Source of the DNA: G963667915 sp965197385
GTDB taxonomy: Bacteria; Acidobacteriota; Vicinamibacteria; Vicinamibacterales; UBA823
Direction of reading: 5' to 3'
Length of the DNA stretch: 64,000 nt
Assembly (NCBI GenBank): GCA_965197385.1
Contig: CBDANA010000009.1
Coordinates: forward strand, 930,001 to 994,000
Shown here: positions 17,048-25,965 of the stretch, in pieces
Layout of the letters: the number at the start of each line of letters is the position of its first letter
How positions within the stretch are numbered: position 1 is the stretch's first letter
Position numbers and translations under genes: made by a program
The notes under the pieces: model-generated
The model's input: the letters and a program-made list of their open reading frames with translations, nothing else
Told to the model about the DNA's origin: nothing
Databases searched by the model: none

Positions 17048-18355
17048 TCACAGCTTAGCAGCCCGTCGGTGGCGGCGCCACATCCAGAGGGTCGCCACCG
17101 CGGTCGCGGCCACGAGGCCGTATTCGACCGGCATCACCCAGTCTGGCAGCACCCACCCTAGCCCGCTCAACGCTGGCCCCCAGACCGCGTAGGTCAAGAG
17201 CGACGCCAGCGTCCACGCGACCAGCGGCGCGAGCGCCGGCGCCGAGAGGAACGGCGTCACCCACAGGAGGTACCAGGGATAAATCGCCGGCAGCAGCAAC
17301 ACGGTCGTCGCCACCGGCCAGGCCCACGCCGACGGCGCCTCCGGTCCCAGCCACCGCCGGGCCGCCGCGGCGACGAGCAGGCCGGCGCCGACCGCGACAC
17401 ACAGACTGCCCACGATCCCGACGGACGGCTCGAGCCAAGCGAAGAGCGGCCCGTTGAATCGCCACTTCTCCGTGTAGGTCCCGAGCGACCCGGTGGGTAG
17501 ACCGCCGATCGTCCCCAGGAACGGAAGGTACAGCCCGACGCCGACGGCGCCCGCCACGGCCATATCGCGCACGCGGACCCGGCCCCAGAACAGCGGTGCC
17601 AGGACGATCGGCAGGAACTTCACCGCGACCGCCACGACGAAGACGATCGACGCGCCGAGCGTTCGCCGACGCGTGAGGAGCCATGCCGATCCGACGACGA
17701 GCAGCGTGCCGAGCAGGTCGACGTGGCCACCCCCCGCCCCCTCGATGGCCACGAGTGGATGCCAGGCGTAGGCCAGGACCACCATCGCGCCGCCCCCGCT
17801 GGCTCCGAGCCACTGCCACAAGACCCAGACAATGAGCGCGTCGCACAGCAGCGTCGCCAGGAGCAGCGCGCCGACCGATTCATGCACCGCGGTGACCGCC
17901 CTAAAGAACAGCTGTGCCGCCGGTGGATAGATCGTCGGCAGCGCGGCGCTCGTCGGATCGATCCGCCGGGTCACGTCCGTCTGTAACGCTTCGAGCGCTG
18001 GATCGGCCGGTGCCGTCTCGAAGGGGTTGTAGCCCAGCCGCTGAACCCGGCCGTCCCAGACATATCGATACACGTCGTCGGAGAGTACCGGCGCCGCCGC
18101 GGCCAGCGGGAGGCGCCAGGTGAGCGCGAGCAGCAGGCACCACGTCAGCTCGCGTTGGGACATGGTCCAGCCCCGCACGGCCCAGAGCACCGCGACGTAC
18201 GCGGCCGACGCCGCGACGACCAACCCCAGCAGCGTCGCGGACTCCGCCCGGGCGTCGATGAACGTCACTGCCGTCAGTGCGGCCCACAGGATGGCACCGC
18301 CGCCGAACACGACGCGACGCCGCCATCGAGTGCGGCCGCCGGGCTGGTCAGCCAA
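17048..18355 (-). CDS. GT-C family polyprenol-phosphate-sugar glycosyltransferase (membrane)
   Basis: This is a multi-pass membrane protein with about ten hydrophobic segments. It has an early loop LSDDVYRYVWDGRVQRLGYNPFE with the acidic D-D motif of GT-C enzymes and a LPTIYPPAAQLFF segment like those of mannosyltransferases of the MptA/PimE type. It probably transfers a sugar from a polyprenyl-phosphate donor on the outer face of the membrane. TTG at 18355 is chosen as the start because it overlaps the stop of the upstream GT2 gene (ATTGGCTGA). A longer ATG start at 18424 would overlap that gene by 77 bases. The gene ends RRAAKL just at a TAGCAGCCCGT motif. Confidence 0.8.
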   Translation of the reverse strand: MADQPGGRTRWRRRVVFGGGAILWAALTAVTFIDARAESATLLGLVVAASAAYVAVLWAVRGWTMSQRELTWCLLLALTWRLPLAAAAPVLSDDVYRYVWDGRVQRLGYNPFETAPADPALEALQTDVTRRIDPTSAALPTIYPPAAQLFFRAVTAVHESVGALLLATLLCDALIVWVLWQWLGASGGGAMVVLAYAWHPLVAIEGAGGGHVDLLGTLLVVGSAWLLTRRRTLGASIVFVVAVAVKFLPIVLAPLFWGRVRVRDMAVAGAVGVGLYLPFLGTIGGLPTGSLGTYTEKWRFNGPLFAWLEPSVGIVGSLCVAVGAGLLVAAAARRWLGPEAPSAWAWPVATTVLLLPAIYPWYLLWVTPFLSAPALAPLVAWTLASLLTYAVWGPALSGLGWVLPDWVMPVEYGLVAATAVATLWMWRRHRRAAKL

Positions 18356-19064
18356 TGTGGGCTCCGCGCGACAGGGCAGCGTACCGCTTCCTCCGGCCAC
18401 CGTGAGTCCACCAGAGGCCAGCAATCATCGCGAGCATCCGGCTCCCGGCCCGCACGGTGCCGACGACGGTCCCGGAGATCTTCGACTGCCCGATCCGCTC
18501 ACGCTGGCGCATCGGCACCTCGCGCACGCGGAGCCTCGCTTCGGCCGCCTTGACCTGCATCTCGATGGTCCAGCCCCAGGTCACGTCCTGCATGCCGAGC
18601 CGGTCGAGCGCCTGCCGGCGAATGGCCCGGAACGGGCCGAGGTCGGAGTAGGCCGTGCCCCAGAGCCGGTTGATGAGCCACACGCACAGCCCGGTTCCGG
18701 CGCGCGCATGGCCGGGTCGCCCGGCGCCGCCGCGGGCGCCCAGCACGAAGTCCACCTCGTCGCGCACGATCGGCTCGACCAACCGCGTCATGTCCGCAGG
18801 AAAGTCGCTCAAGTCCGCATCGAGGAACACGACGATGTCGGCGTCGCGCGCCGCCTCGAGACCGGCGAGACAGGCGCGCCCATAGCCCCGCCGCGGCTCA
18901 TGCACGACCCGCGCGCCGGCCGCCGCCGCCCGGGCCGCCGTGGCATCCGTGGAGCCGTTGTCCACGACGGTGACCGAATCCGCCACGGTCGGAATCTGCG
19001 CCAGCACGGCCGGAATCGCCTCTTCCTCGTTCAGCGCCGGGATGATGACCGCCACGCGAGGCAT
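18348..19064 (-). CDS. GT2 glycosyltransferase, dolichol/polyprenyl-phosphate mannose synthase-like
   Basis: The 238-residue GT-A protein starts VAVIIPALNEEEAIPAVLAQIP, has VVDNGSTDAT, the metal site DADLSD near residue 82 and a GARGG acceptor loop. It has no C-terminal membrane segments. Such enzymes load a sugar from a nucleotide donor onto polyprenyl phosphate. The next gene, overlapping by 8 bases, is a GT-C enzyme that uses this kind of donor, so the pair likely acts in one pathway. Confidence 0.88.
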   Translation of the reverse strand: MPRVAVIIPALNEEEAIPAVLAQIPTVADSVTVVDNGSTDATAARAAAAGARVVHEPRRGYGRACLAGLEAARDADIVVFLDADLSDFPADMTRLVEPIVRDEVDFVLGARGGAGRPGHARAGTGLCVWLINRLWGTAYSDLGPFRAIRRQALDRLGMQDVTWGWTIEMQVKAAEARLRVREVPMRQRERIGQSKISGTVVGTVRAGSRMLAMIAGLWWTHGGRRKRYAALSRGAHIG

Positions 19065-19109
19065 CGGTCCGGTCTCCTCAGTCGGCTTAGGACCCGGGTC
19101 CTTACCGCC

Positions 19110-20624
19110 TCACCACGACCAGGTCCAGGTGAAGTACCGCTCGAACCAGGTCCGCACCACCGGCGTCAACAGGGATCGCCGGTAGGCGTCGCCTGACTTC
19201 TTCAAGGCTTCCGCCTGCGTCGGATACGGATGAATCGTCGACGACAGATCCGACAGGCTGCCGCCGTGGGTGATCGCGTAGGATGCCTCGCCGATCATCT
19301 CGCCGGCATGGGTCGCCACGATCGTACACCCGAGGAGCTTTCCTTTCTCGTGGTGCACGCGCACGAAGCCGTCTGTTTCCTCGTCGAGAATCGCGCGATC
19401 GACCTCCGCCAGACCGACGGTCAACGTCTCGACCCGGTGGCCGCGGTCCCGGGCCGCCTGTTCGTACAGGCCGACATGGGCGATTTCTGGATCCGTGTAG
19501 GTGCACCACGGAATGACCAGATCGCTCACCTTCTTCCGGCCGAAGAAGAGGGCATTCTGGATTACGATGCGTGCCATCGCGTCAGCTGCGTGCGTAAACT
19601 TGAACACCGAGCAGACGTCGCCGGCGGCATAGATGCGCCGATTCGACGTGCGCAGCCGATCGTTCACGACGACGCCGCGCGTCGTCGACGCGACGCCGGC
19701 GGCGTCCAGTTCCAATGTCTCGATGTTCGGGGCGCGCCCGGCAGCCACGAGCAGCTGGTCGCCGATTACCTGTCCCGGCGCGCCGTCACGCTGGAATCGC
19801 ACCTCGACGCCGTCCGCGCCTCGCGAGACCTGCTCCAGCCGGATCCCCAATTCTAGATGGACGCCATCATCGGCCAGGTGGCCCTGGATGATCGCCGCCG
19901 CATCTGCGTCCTCGCGCGGCAGCACCTGGAGTGCCATGTCGAAGATCGTTACGCGGCTCCCGAGGCGAGCGAATGCCTGCGCCATCTCGCACCCGATCGG
20001 CCCGGCGCCGATCACGAGCAGGTGGGCCGGCCGCTCGGTCAGCCAGAACAGCGTCTCGTTGGTCAGATGCGGCGTGTCGGCCAGCCCCGGCACCGGCGGC
20101 ACCGCCGCCCGCGCGCCGGTGGCGATGACAGCCCGCTTGAACTGCAATCGCCGCTCGCCGACCGCCACCTCGCCCGGGCCCGTGAAGCGCGCGTCGCCCA
20201 GGAAGACATCGACTCCCAGATCGATGAAGCGCCTGGCGGAGTCGTTGGAACTGATGCCGGCGCGCCGACGCCGCATCCGCTGCATCACCTGCGCGAAGTC
20301 GATCGTCGGATCGGTCGCGCGCACGCCGAGCAGGGCGCCCTTGCGCAGTTCGCCCACGACCCGCGACGAACGGATCAGCCCCTTGGAGGGCACGCAGCCC
20401 ACGTTCAAACAGTCACCGCCCAGCAACGCCCGCTCAACCAGCGCCACCCTCGCGCCGAGGCCGGCCGCCCCGGCCGCGCTCACGAGCCCGGCCGTGCCGG
20501 CGCCCAGGACGACGAGATCGTAGAGATCCTGGGCCTCCGGATTCCGCCAGTCGGCGGGATGCACGTTCGACAGCAACTCTCGATTGGCGTCGTCAAGAGG
20601 CTGGATGAGCGTTTCTGTATTCAT
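19110..20624 (-). CDS. MerA-like FAD-dependent pyridine nucleotide-disulfide oxidoreductase
   Basis: With ATG 20624 as start the protein has 504 residues. It shows a FAD motif LVVLGAGTAGLVSA, the redox-active pair CLNVGCVPSK, a NAD(P)-binding GAGPIGCEMAQAFARLGSRVT, and a dimerisation domain ending in WFERYFTWTWSW. It is close to proteins annotated as mercuric reductase but lacks the N-terminal HMA domain and the C-terminal Cys pair, so mercury reduction is doubtful. Upstream in-frame codons to 20789 overlap the neighbouring transferase gene and are rejected. Substrate unknown. Confidence 0.85.
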   Translation of the reverse strand: MNTETLIQPLDDANRELLSNVHPADWRNPEAQDLYDLVVLGAGTAGLVSAAGAAGLGARVALVERALLGGDCLNVGCVPSKGLIRSSRVVGELRKGALLGVRATDPTIDFAQVMQRMRRRRAGISSNDSARRFIDLGVDVFLGDARFTGPGEVAVGERRLQFKRAVIATGARAAVPPVPGLADTPHLTNETLFWLTERPAHLLVIGAGPIGCEMAQAFARLGSRVTIFDMALQVLPREDADAAAIIQGHLADDGVHLELGIRLEQVSRGADGVEVRFQRDGAPGQVIGDQLLVAAGRAPNIETLELDAAGVASTTRGVVVNDRLRTSNRRIYAAGDVCSVFKFTHAADAMARIVIQNALFFGRKKVSDLVIPWCTYTDPEIAHVGLYEQAARDRGHRVETLTVGLAEVDRAILDEETDGFVRVHHEKGKLLGCTIVATHAGEMIGEASYAITHGGSLSDLSSTIHPYPTQAEALKKSGDAYRRSLLTPVVRTWFERYFTWTWSW

Positions 20625-20659
20625 GTGGTGATCCACTCCATTAAGGTCTAGCCAAAACA

Positions 20660-20683
20660 TCGCGGGACTAAAGTCCCGCGCTA
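20660..20683 (-). repeat. REP-like palindrome carrying a stop codon
   Basis: On the minus strand TAGCGCGGGACTTTAGTCCC then GCG forms a perfect stem GCGGGAC/GTCCCGC around a four-base loop, followed by ATGTTTT. The opening TAG is the stop codon of the transferase gene at 20681. The palindrome may act as a terminator between that gene and the flavoprotein gene. Confidence 0.65.
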
Positions 20684-21388
20684 CCTTGGTGTCGCGCGGC
20701 GGTAGTACACGCGCGCTAGCCGTTCCGGGGACACGCCCGCGAGATATAGCGTCGCGAGTCCTACGTTTTGGATGCTTCTCCGGAACCATCCGTCACGCCG
20801 CCAGCTCCGGGCAGACACGCGAACCGGCAGGTCGGAATGCCACAGCCGTCCTGACCGGCGCAGCCGGCGCACGAGATCCACGTCCTCCATCAACGGCCAC
20901 GGGCGGTAGCCCCCGAGCGACTGGAAGATGTCGCGTCGCGCAAACAGCGCCTGATCGCCGAACGGCAGATCCAGCCAGCGCACGCGCCACGCCACGCCGC
21001 GCTCGATGACCCGGGCCTGCCACTCCGGCGCGTCCAGCGCGAACCGGAAACTGCCACCCACGACACCGGCGACCGCGGCGGCCTTGGCCACCTCGGCGTC
21101 CCAGCCAGCCGCGAGGCGCGTGTCGGCGTGCACGAACAGCACCCAGCGGCCACGCGCGAGGCTGGCGCCGTGGTTCATCTGCCGGCCGCGACCGGCCGGC
21201 GCGGCGCTCCAGCGCACATCGTCGAACTTGGCGCGCAGGGGGTCGAGCGCAGGATCGGCACTGCCGTCCACGACGATGATTTCATGCGACCGCCCGTGCG
21301 TCGGCGCTGGCAGCACCCCGAGGAATCGTTCCAGTTGCGCCGCGTCGTTCAGGACGGGGATCACGAGCGAGACGAACGGTTCACTCAC
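20681..21388 (-). CDS. GT2 transferase of the TIGR04283 type
   Basis: The 235-residue GT-A protein has SLVIPVLNDAAQLERFL, the IIVVDGSAD and FVHADTRL (donor/metal) motifs, then a FGDQALFARRDIFQSLGGY segment typical of the TIGR04283 (rSAM/selenodomain-associated transferase 2) group. That group is often next to carotenoid or radical SAM genes; here it sits between an esterase and a MerA-like enzyme. The sugar is not known. Its stop codon is the TAG of a REP-like palindrome. Confidence 0.85.
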   Translation of the reverse strand: MSEPFVSLVIPVLNDAAQLERFLGVLPAPTHGRSHEIIVVDGSADPALDPLRAKFDDVRWSAAPAGRGRQMNHGASLARGRWVLFVHADTRLAAGWDAEVAKAAAVAGVVGGSFRFALDAPEWQARVIERGVAWRVRWLDLPFGDQALFARRDIFQSLGGYRPWPLMEDVDLVRRLRRSGRLWHSDLPVRVSARSWRRDGWFRRSIQNVGLATLYLAGVSPERLARVYYRRATPR

Positions 21389-22064
21389 GCGGCTGGCGCC
21401 CTAGCAGCCCGAGGAACCCGGCCAGCTCCCGCCAGATCGTCTCCAGGCTGTCATGAAGCTGATGGCCGTCGTCGAGCAGATGCAGCGTGACACCCGCGCG
21501 TCCCGCCGCAAAGCGTTCGACCATCCGCGGGTCGACCGCCTCGTCGGCCCGGCCCTGAAAGACGAGCGTCGGCGGACCGCCGGCGACGGCGAACGAATCG
21601 TACTGCGCCGCATCGGCGTAGAGGTCGTACCCGAGGCGGCGGCGCTCACCGAAGGCGTGATGGAAGCTGTCGGTGTGCCCCGACTCGCGCCAGCGGGCCA
21701 TGCCCGCCTCGTCGAGGTCGCCCATCCGGCGGTTGGCGCCAAAATCGAGCGCCGGCGCGAGCAGGACTAGGCGGTCGATCGGATGCGCGGTCCGCGACGG
21801 TGCGCCGCGCTGCCGCGCCGCGGCATGCCAAGCGACGAACCCGCCCAGGCTCGACCCGATGAGCGTCACCCGCCCCGGGGGAAGTCGCCGAACGGCCTCC
21901 TCCACCTGGGCGATCATGCGCGTCGTCGTCAGCGTTTCGAAGTCCGGGTCGTTGAAGTCGGGGCAGTGGAGCGCTAGGCCATAGGGACGCAGGCGCTCCG
22001 CCAGCCAGGCCGCCTTCGTGGACTGCGGAGACGAGACGAAGCCGTGCAGATAGAACACGTGCAT
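21381..22064 (-). CDS. YqiA/UPF0227-like alpha/beta-hydrolase (esterase)
   Basis: Starting at ATG 22064 (MHVFYLHGFVSSPQS) gives 227 residues. LHGF forms the oxyanion region, LIGSSLGGFVAWHAA holds the nucleophile Ser (about residue 78), and GRADEAVDPRM and DDGHQL supply the Asp and His of the triad. Small esterases of this kind act on short acyl or thioester substrates. In-frame codons upstream run into the SET-domain gene and are not used. It overlaps the next gene (21388) by eight bases. The intergenic spacer before it carries the TAGCAGCCC motif. Confidence 0.85.
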   Translation of the reverse strand: MHVFYLHGFVSSPQSTKAAWLAERLRPYGLALHCPDFNDPDFETLTTTRMIAQVEEAVRRLPPGRVTLIGSSLGGFVAWHAAARQRGAPSRTAHPIDRLVLLAPALDFGANRRMGDLDEAGMARWRESGHTDSFHHAFGERRRLGYDLYADAAQYDSFAVAGGPPTLVFQGRADEAVDPRMVERFAAGRAGVTLHLLDDGHQLHDSLETIWRELAGFLGLLGRQPRE

Positions 22065-22080
22065 CTTAGCAGCCCCGGGC

Positions 22081-22521
22081 TCAGAGTTTCCGCGTACAGC
22101 CCGGCCGGCACCGGCAGGGTATGACCTTATCGCCGTCCGTCTCGTAGTCGTACGACAGCTCCTCGCCCTTGCGAATCGTCCGTGCGGCGCGAATCCAGAT
22201 GGTGTGGCCCTCGATGTCCACCCAGCAGTTCGGCGCGCACTTATGGTTGATGAAGCGCGCGATGTTGCCGCCCACGCCGGCATCCCGCACCCACCGGCTG
22301 TTGAGATGGAAGCACCAGATATGCCCCTGGTCCAGATACCGATCCTCCCGGACCCGACTCTCCTTCTGCGAAATCCTCTCACCGGCGTAATCGATGATCT
22401 TCGTGCTGCGCTTGATCCGCGTCTTGGCGAAGACCCCCCAACCGTGAATCTTCGAGCGCCGCCGCTCGATCAGTGACTTCGCCCGCTCCCGGTACTCCTC
22501 CAGCGTTCGTCGACGACTCAC
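22081..22521 (-). CDS. Bacterial SET-domain lysine methyltransferase
   Basis: The 146-residue protein is essentially a bare SET domain. It has GWGVFAKTRIKRSTKIIDYAGE at the start (about residues 27-48), the cofactor and pseudoknot motif ARFINHKCAPNC near 87-98, GEELSYDYE near 120, and a post-SET C-R-C-x4-C zinc motif at the end. Proteins of this size in bacteria methylate lysines of ribosomal or chromatin-like proteins; the target here is unknown. All residues expected for SAM binding and catalysis (NH, Y of SYDY) are present, so it is likely active. Confidence 0.9.
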   Translation of the reverse strand: MSRRRTLEEYRERAKSLIERRRSKIHGWGVFAKTRIKRSTKIIDYAGERISQKESRVREDRYLDQGHIWCFHLNSRWVRDAGVGGNIARFINHKCAPNCWVDIEGHTIWIRAARTIRKGEELSYDYETDGDKVIPCRCRPGCTRKL

Positions 22522-22668
22522 CGATACCTCCGCGCTCTTCCCAGCGAGCAGCTGGTTGACCCCGGCCGCGCACCTTGCGCGACCCCGATGATTCTATCCC
22601 TACCCTCTGAACTTTCGGCGGCCGGCTTCCGTCTAACCGCACTGGAACCCGGTGCGGGAGGAGAGAAT

Positions 22669-23382
22669 ATGCAGCGATGGTTTACGTTGGTCGGTCTTGC
22701 GTTCGCAGTGGTGGTGGCTTCGGGCTGTTCGATCGAGGCCGGCCATGCGCTGATCGATCTGGTGCACGGCTCGCAGGAGTCGGGTGACGCGTTCGAGTGG
22801 CGCGGCGCCATCGCGGCGGGTGACGTCATCGAGATCAAGGGTATCAACGGCGCTATTCGCGCATCGGCGACATCGGGCGACCAAGTCGAGGTCGTCGCGG
22901 AGGCACCGGCCGGCGCGACGACCCCTCCGAGGTCAGAATCGAGGTCGTCGAGCACGATGACGGCATCACGATCTGCGCCGTCTATCCCCGCGAAGGCAAC
23001 GAGTGCCTGCCGGGCGACCGGGGCCGCCTGAGCGTCAGGAACAACGACGTCCAGGTGAAGTTCACGGTCCGCGTGCTCGACGGCGTCCGCTTCACCGGCC
23101 GGACGGTCAACGGCAGCGTTCGCGCCGCGGACCATGGGACGAGCCGACTGGTCGAACGACGTGAGCTTCGAAACGGTGAATGGCAGCATTACCCTAACGC
23201 TGCCGGAGGACGTCGACGCCGACGTCCGAGCCCGGACGGTCAACGGCCGCATTCGCACGGATCTACCCCTCACCGTGCGAGAGGTCGGCCGGCGCCGGCT
23301 GGACGGGACGTTGGGCGACGGCGGACTGGAGCTCGAGCTCAAGACCGTCAATGGCAGCATCACGCTGAACGCCTTACCGTAA
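22669..23382 (+). pseudogene. DUF4097-type lipoprotein with two compensating frameshifts
   Basis: The start MQRWFTLVGLAFAVVVASGC has a lipoprotein signal with Cys at 20. The body repeats the beta-helix pattern of DUF4097 proteins: IKGINGAIRA, FTGRTVNGSVRA, FETVNGSITLTLP, ARTVNGRIRTDLP and LKTVNGSITLNALP. The first ~85 residues and the last ~80 are in the same frame, but the middle (about 22920-23125) is readable only in another frame. Two indels therefore cancel out. Either the sequence has two errors here, or the gene is broken. If intact it would be an outer-surface adhesion or stress-associated lipoprotein of about 237 residues. Confidence 0.7.
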
Positions 23383-23474
23383 CGTCAGCTTCAAACGGGC
23401 GGGCCCTGACAGGTCCGCCCGCTTCCCTCCGGCCGCTTCGTCACGCAGCAAAGTTAATGGCGCGGGACAAGTGG

Positions 23475-24120
23475 CTAGTGAAAGTCGTGCGAGTCGATTG
23501 CCGGACGCTCGCCGCCGAGGCCGTGCAGCCGTTCGGCCTTCACCGACGTCACGCCCTCCTGGATCTGCAGCGTGCCCTCCACCATGAGGAACGATTCGTC
23601 CACGACGGCGCGGCGCTGCGCGTCGAACAGATCGGGGCGGACGATGACGTTGGCGATGCCGGTCTCGTCCTCGAGCGTTAGGAAGACGAACCCCTTGGCC
23701 GTCCCGGGCCGCTGGCGGGTAATGACGGCGCCGGCCACCCGCACGCGCCGGCCGTTGCGCGTACGCGGCAGGTCGATGGCCGCAGCACGCCGCGCATCGC
23801 CAGCTCGCTGCGCCGGAGCGCTATCGGATGCGGGCCGAGCGTCAGCCCCGTGCCGGCGTAGTCGGCAATGACCCGTTCGACCGGCGTCATCGGCACCAGT
23901 GGAGACGGCGACGCTTCGGTGACCTGTTGGGCCTGGGCCTGGCGGCTCCCCTCCTCGAACAACGCGCCCGCGGGCCTGACCGCCCGCTCGACCTGCCACA
24001 GCGCACTGCGCCGGTCGTGCCCGAACGCGTTGAGCGCGCCGATCTCGGCGAGTGTCGCCAGCTCGTCTCGACGAATCCCGGTCCGGGCGATCAGATCCTC
24101 GATCGACACGAAGCGCTCCT
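23475..24120 (-). pseudogene. dnaE2: C-terminal fragment of error-prone DNA polymerase DnaE2/ImuC
   Basis: One minus-strand frame holds SIEDLIARTGIRRDELATLAEIGALNAFG...TGLTLGPHPIALRR, and the next holds RRVRVAGAVITRQRPGTAKGFVFLTLEDETG...ERLHGLGGE, ending SHDFH. Together these are the helix-hairpin-helix and OB-fold end of DnaE2 (ImuC), the mutagenesis polymerase that works with ImuA and ImuB. Frames change at about 23785. The polymerase and PHP domains are missing: the 5' side stops at the heptad repeat (24122). imuA and imuB are not in the window. A relic. Confidence 0.85.
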
Positions 24121-24121
24121 G

Positions 24122-24176
24122 TTCTTCTAACTCCTTACTCCTTACTCCTTACTCCTTACTCCTAACTCCTTGCTCC
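24122..24176. repeat. Tandem heptad array (TAAGGAG)n on the minus strand
   Basis: About seven near-identical 7-base units (ACTCCTT/ACTCCTA on the plus strand; TAAGGAG/TTAGGAG on the minus strand). A shorter array of the same unit follows the era stop at 3071-3096. Seven is not a multiple of three, so TAA and TAG triplets occur in all three minus-strand frames. Confidence 0.8.
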
Positions 24177-24288
24177 TGTCCCCTCTCACAAGCCAGTCGT
24201 TCGCACAATTGCTGCAGAAGCGATGCTCCGTCCCTCCGTCCTGCACGATCTCCAGCGCTGACGGATCGTCGTTCCCGCACTTGGGACC
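24142..24288 (-). pseudogene. Fragment encoding a four-cysteine zinc-ribbon tail
   Basis: The minus-strand frame KCGNDDPSALEIVQDGG then TEHRFCSNCANDWLVRG contains C...CxxC cysteines as in small zinc-ribbon proteins. It then runs into the heptad array, where TAA at 24142-24144 stops it. The first Cys pair is incomplete because the frame is cut at about 24288 by the methyltransferase fragment on the other strand. Coding character is suggested only by the motif. Confidence 0.35.
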
Positions 24289-24635
24289 CCGATCCGAAGC
24301 AGTTTCTCGAAGAGATCCACCGCGTCCTGAAGGCGAGCGGAACGCTGATCATGAGTTGTCCGCCTACCTTCGCGGAAGTCACCCTCTGGATCTACGAACG
24401 GTTCGCGTTTAATCACGGTGAAGGGCCTCACAAGTTCCTGTCGTCACGTGCGGTGAAGCAACTCCTATCGGAATGTCATTTCGACATCCTGGACCATCGC
24501 GGCACGCTGTTCGTGCCCTTCAGTCATCTATGGATGCAGAAACTCGACACACTCATGGAGTGCCCGCTGAACGAACTAGGACTATCGGATCTCGGTCTCC
24601 GGCAGTTCTTTCATGCGCGCCCTAAGCGCGACTAG
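24281..24635 (+). pseudogene. C-terminal fragment of a class I SAM methyltransferase
   Basis: The frame reads DPDPKQFLEEIHRVLKASGTLIMSCPPTFAEVTLWIYERF, then FLSSRAVKQLLSECHFDILDHRG. This is the end of a Methyltransf_11-type domain (the L-K-P-G-G-x-L/I motif and the beta-hairpin after it), plus a C-terminal extension. The SAM-binding N-terminal half is absent, replaced at about 24280 by unrelated sequence. A remnant. Confidence 0.6.
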
Positions 24636-24643
24636 ACGAAATC

Positions 24644-25343
24644 ATGGCGGATACGGTCACACCGGTAGACATCATTCGCGCCCGTACGGCCGAGTCGCAA
24701 CGATCGGTCCCGTTCGACGGCAAGTTCTTGATGCCCGGCGACCTCGTCGAAGCCCCCAATATCGACATGCCACTCCTGGATGCGGTGCTGACCCGAAGGA
24801 CCTCGCGGAGCTTCGCGACGACCCCGTGCCATACGAGCTGTTCGAATAACTGGTGACTTTGGCCTCGTACGCACCATCGTCGTGCAATGAGCAGAAGTGA
24901 AGATCCTCTACATCGACGACGAAGCCATTCTCCAGGATCTGTACTGGCGAGGCTCAGCAGCATTCTTAAAAAAAGTGCACCAGGCGTTCTTGGTGCTCTA
25001 CAACAATCAGACCGACAACCAGAAGTACTGGGACCACGTGCAGTCGGCTGCTAGCTGGATTGCCACATTCTCCCTCCTGGCTCACAGCGTCGGCGTGGGC
25101 ACCTGCTGGATCGGACACCTTCCGAATCGCGGCGAAGTGCGACGTCTCTTCAAGATTGACCGACGGTTCGACCCGATCGCCCTCGTGAGTTTCGGATACT
25201 ACCGACAGCGGGTGAAACCACGGACCAGGAAAAAGCAGGGTGCGGAGATGATCTCGAGGAACGTCTTCGACTTCAAGAACCTGAGCTTCCAAACCGACAA
25301 GAATGTCCCGGTCAGAAAGATCGCCGGCAAGCTATTCTACTGA
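24644..25343 (+). pseudogene. Degenerate nitroreductase-family gene
   Basis: The 5' part encodes LLDAVLTRRTSRSF and, in another frame, DPVPYELFE then LVTLASYAPSSCNEQ, the flavin-binding start of nitroreductases. From 24897 an open frame of 148 codons gives the rest: LYIDDEAILQD, SWIATFSLLAHSVGVGTCWIGH (conserved core) and PIALVSFGYYRQ. Stops at 24847 and 24887 and at least one frameshift separate the halves. The natural C-terminus is a long basic tail. An FMN-dependent oxidoreductase before decay. Confidence 0.7.
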
Positions 25344-25437
25344 CTACCACCTGTGCGCCGACGACGTATCCGGCACTGGACCCTACCGTACGAGAAGAAG
25401 TTCTACGACGAAGTGTCCGATTGAAAGAGGCTAAACT

Positions 25438-25965
25438 TCACTTCTCGAGTCGTTCCTTTCGCAGTTCCGCGATCTGATCGGCCAAGAAGCCGAACAGCAC
25501 GATCACGAGCCCGTTCAGGATGAGTAGCAGCGACGCCGTCGTCAAGCCTCGCCGCTTCACGAAGTAGGGAATTGCCCACGCGATCCCGGACGCCGGACAC
25601 CACGCCAATCGGAATAAAGAGCCGCAGCGGTGCCAGCAGCATGGCGAGCCGCACGATCAGCAGCACGGCCCGGAATCCGGTCACCATCGATACGGCGCTT
25701 TGCCCAATCCTATGCGCGATATCAATCGGCACGAAGCGGACATCGTACCCGCGATGAATCAGCGCCAGCGTACTCGTAGTGCTGAACGAGAAACCGTTAG
25801 GACATACGTGCAGGTATCGGCGAATGACGTCGCTCCGAAACATCCGCAGGCCCGAATTCAGATCGGGAATTCGACGCCGCAACAGGAAGGCGGACATCGC
25901 GCCCAACAACCACTTCCCGGGCATCCGCCAGAGCGGACTGTCCGGGGCGGCTCTCGCGACTCCAC
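25438..25965 (-). pseudogene. GT2 glycosyltransferase fragment (DPM1-like with C-terminal membrane segments)
   Basis: The minus-strand frame contains LLRRRIPDLNSGLRMFRSDVIRRYLHVCPNGFSFSTTSTLALI, the acceptor-site region of polyprenyl-P-sugar transferases, then two hydrophobic segments. The second (TTASLLLILNGLVIVLFGFLADQIAEL) is in a different frame from about 25600 to the stop at 25438. The nucleotide-binding N-terminal half (with the DxD motif) is missing, cut at about 25965 where the mannonate dehydratase fragment begins. Inactive. Confidence 0.7.

Noticed and set aside
19110..20789. Mercuric reductase function and the longer start
   Set aside because: No HMA domain, no C-terminal Cys pair and no mer genes nearby; upstream codons overlap the neighbouring transferase gene.
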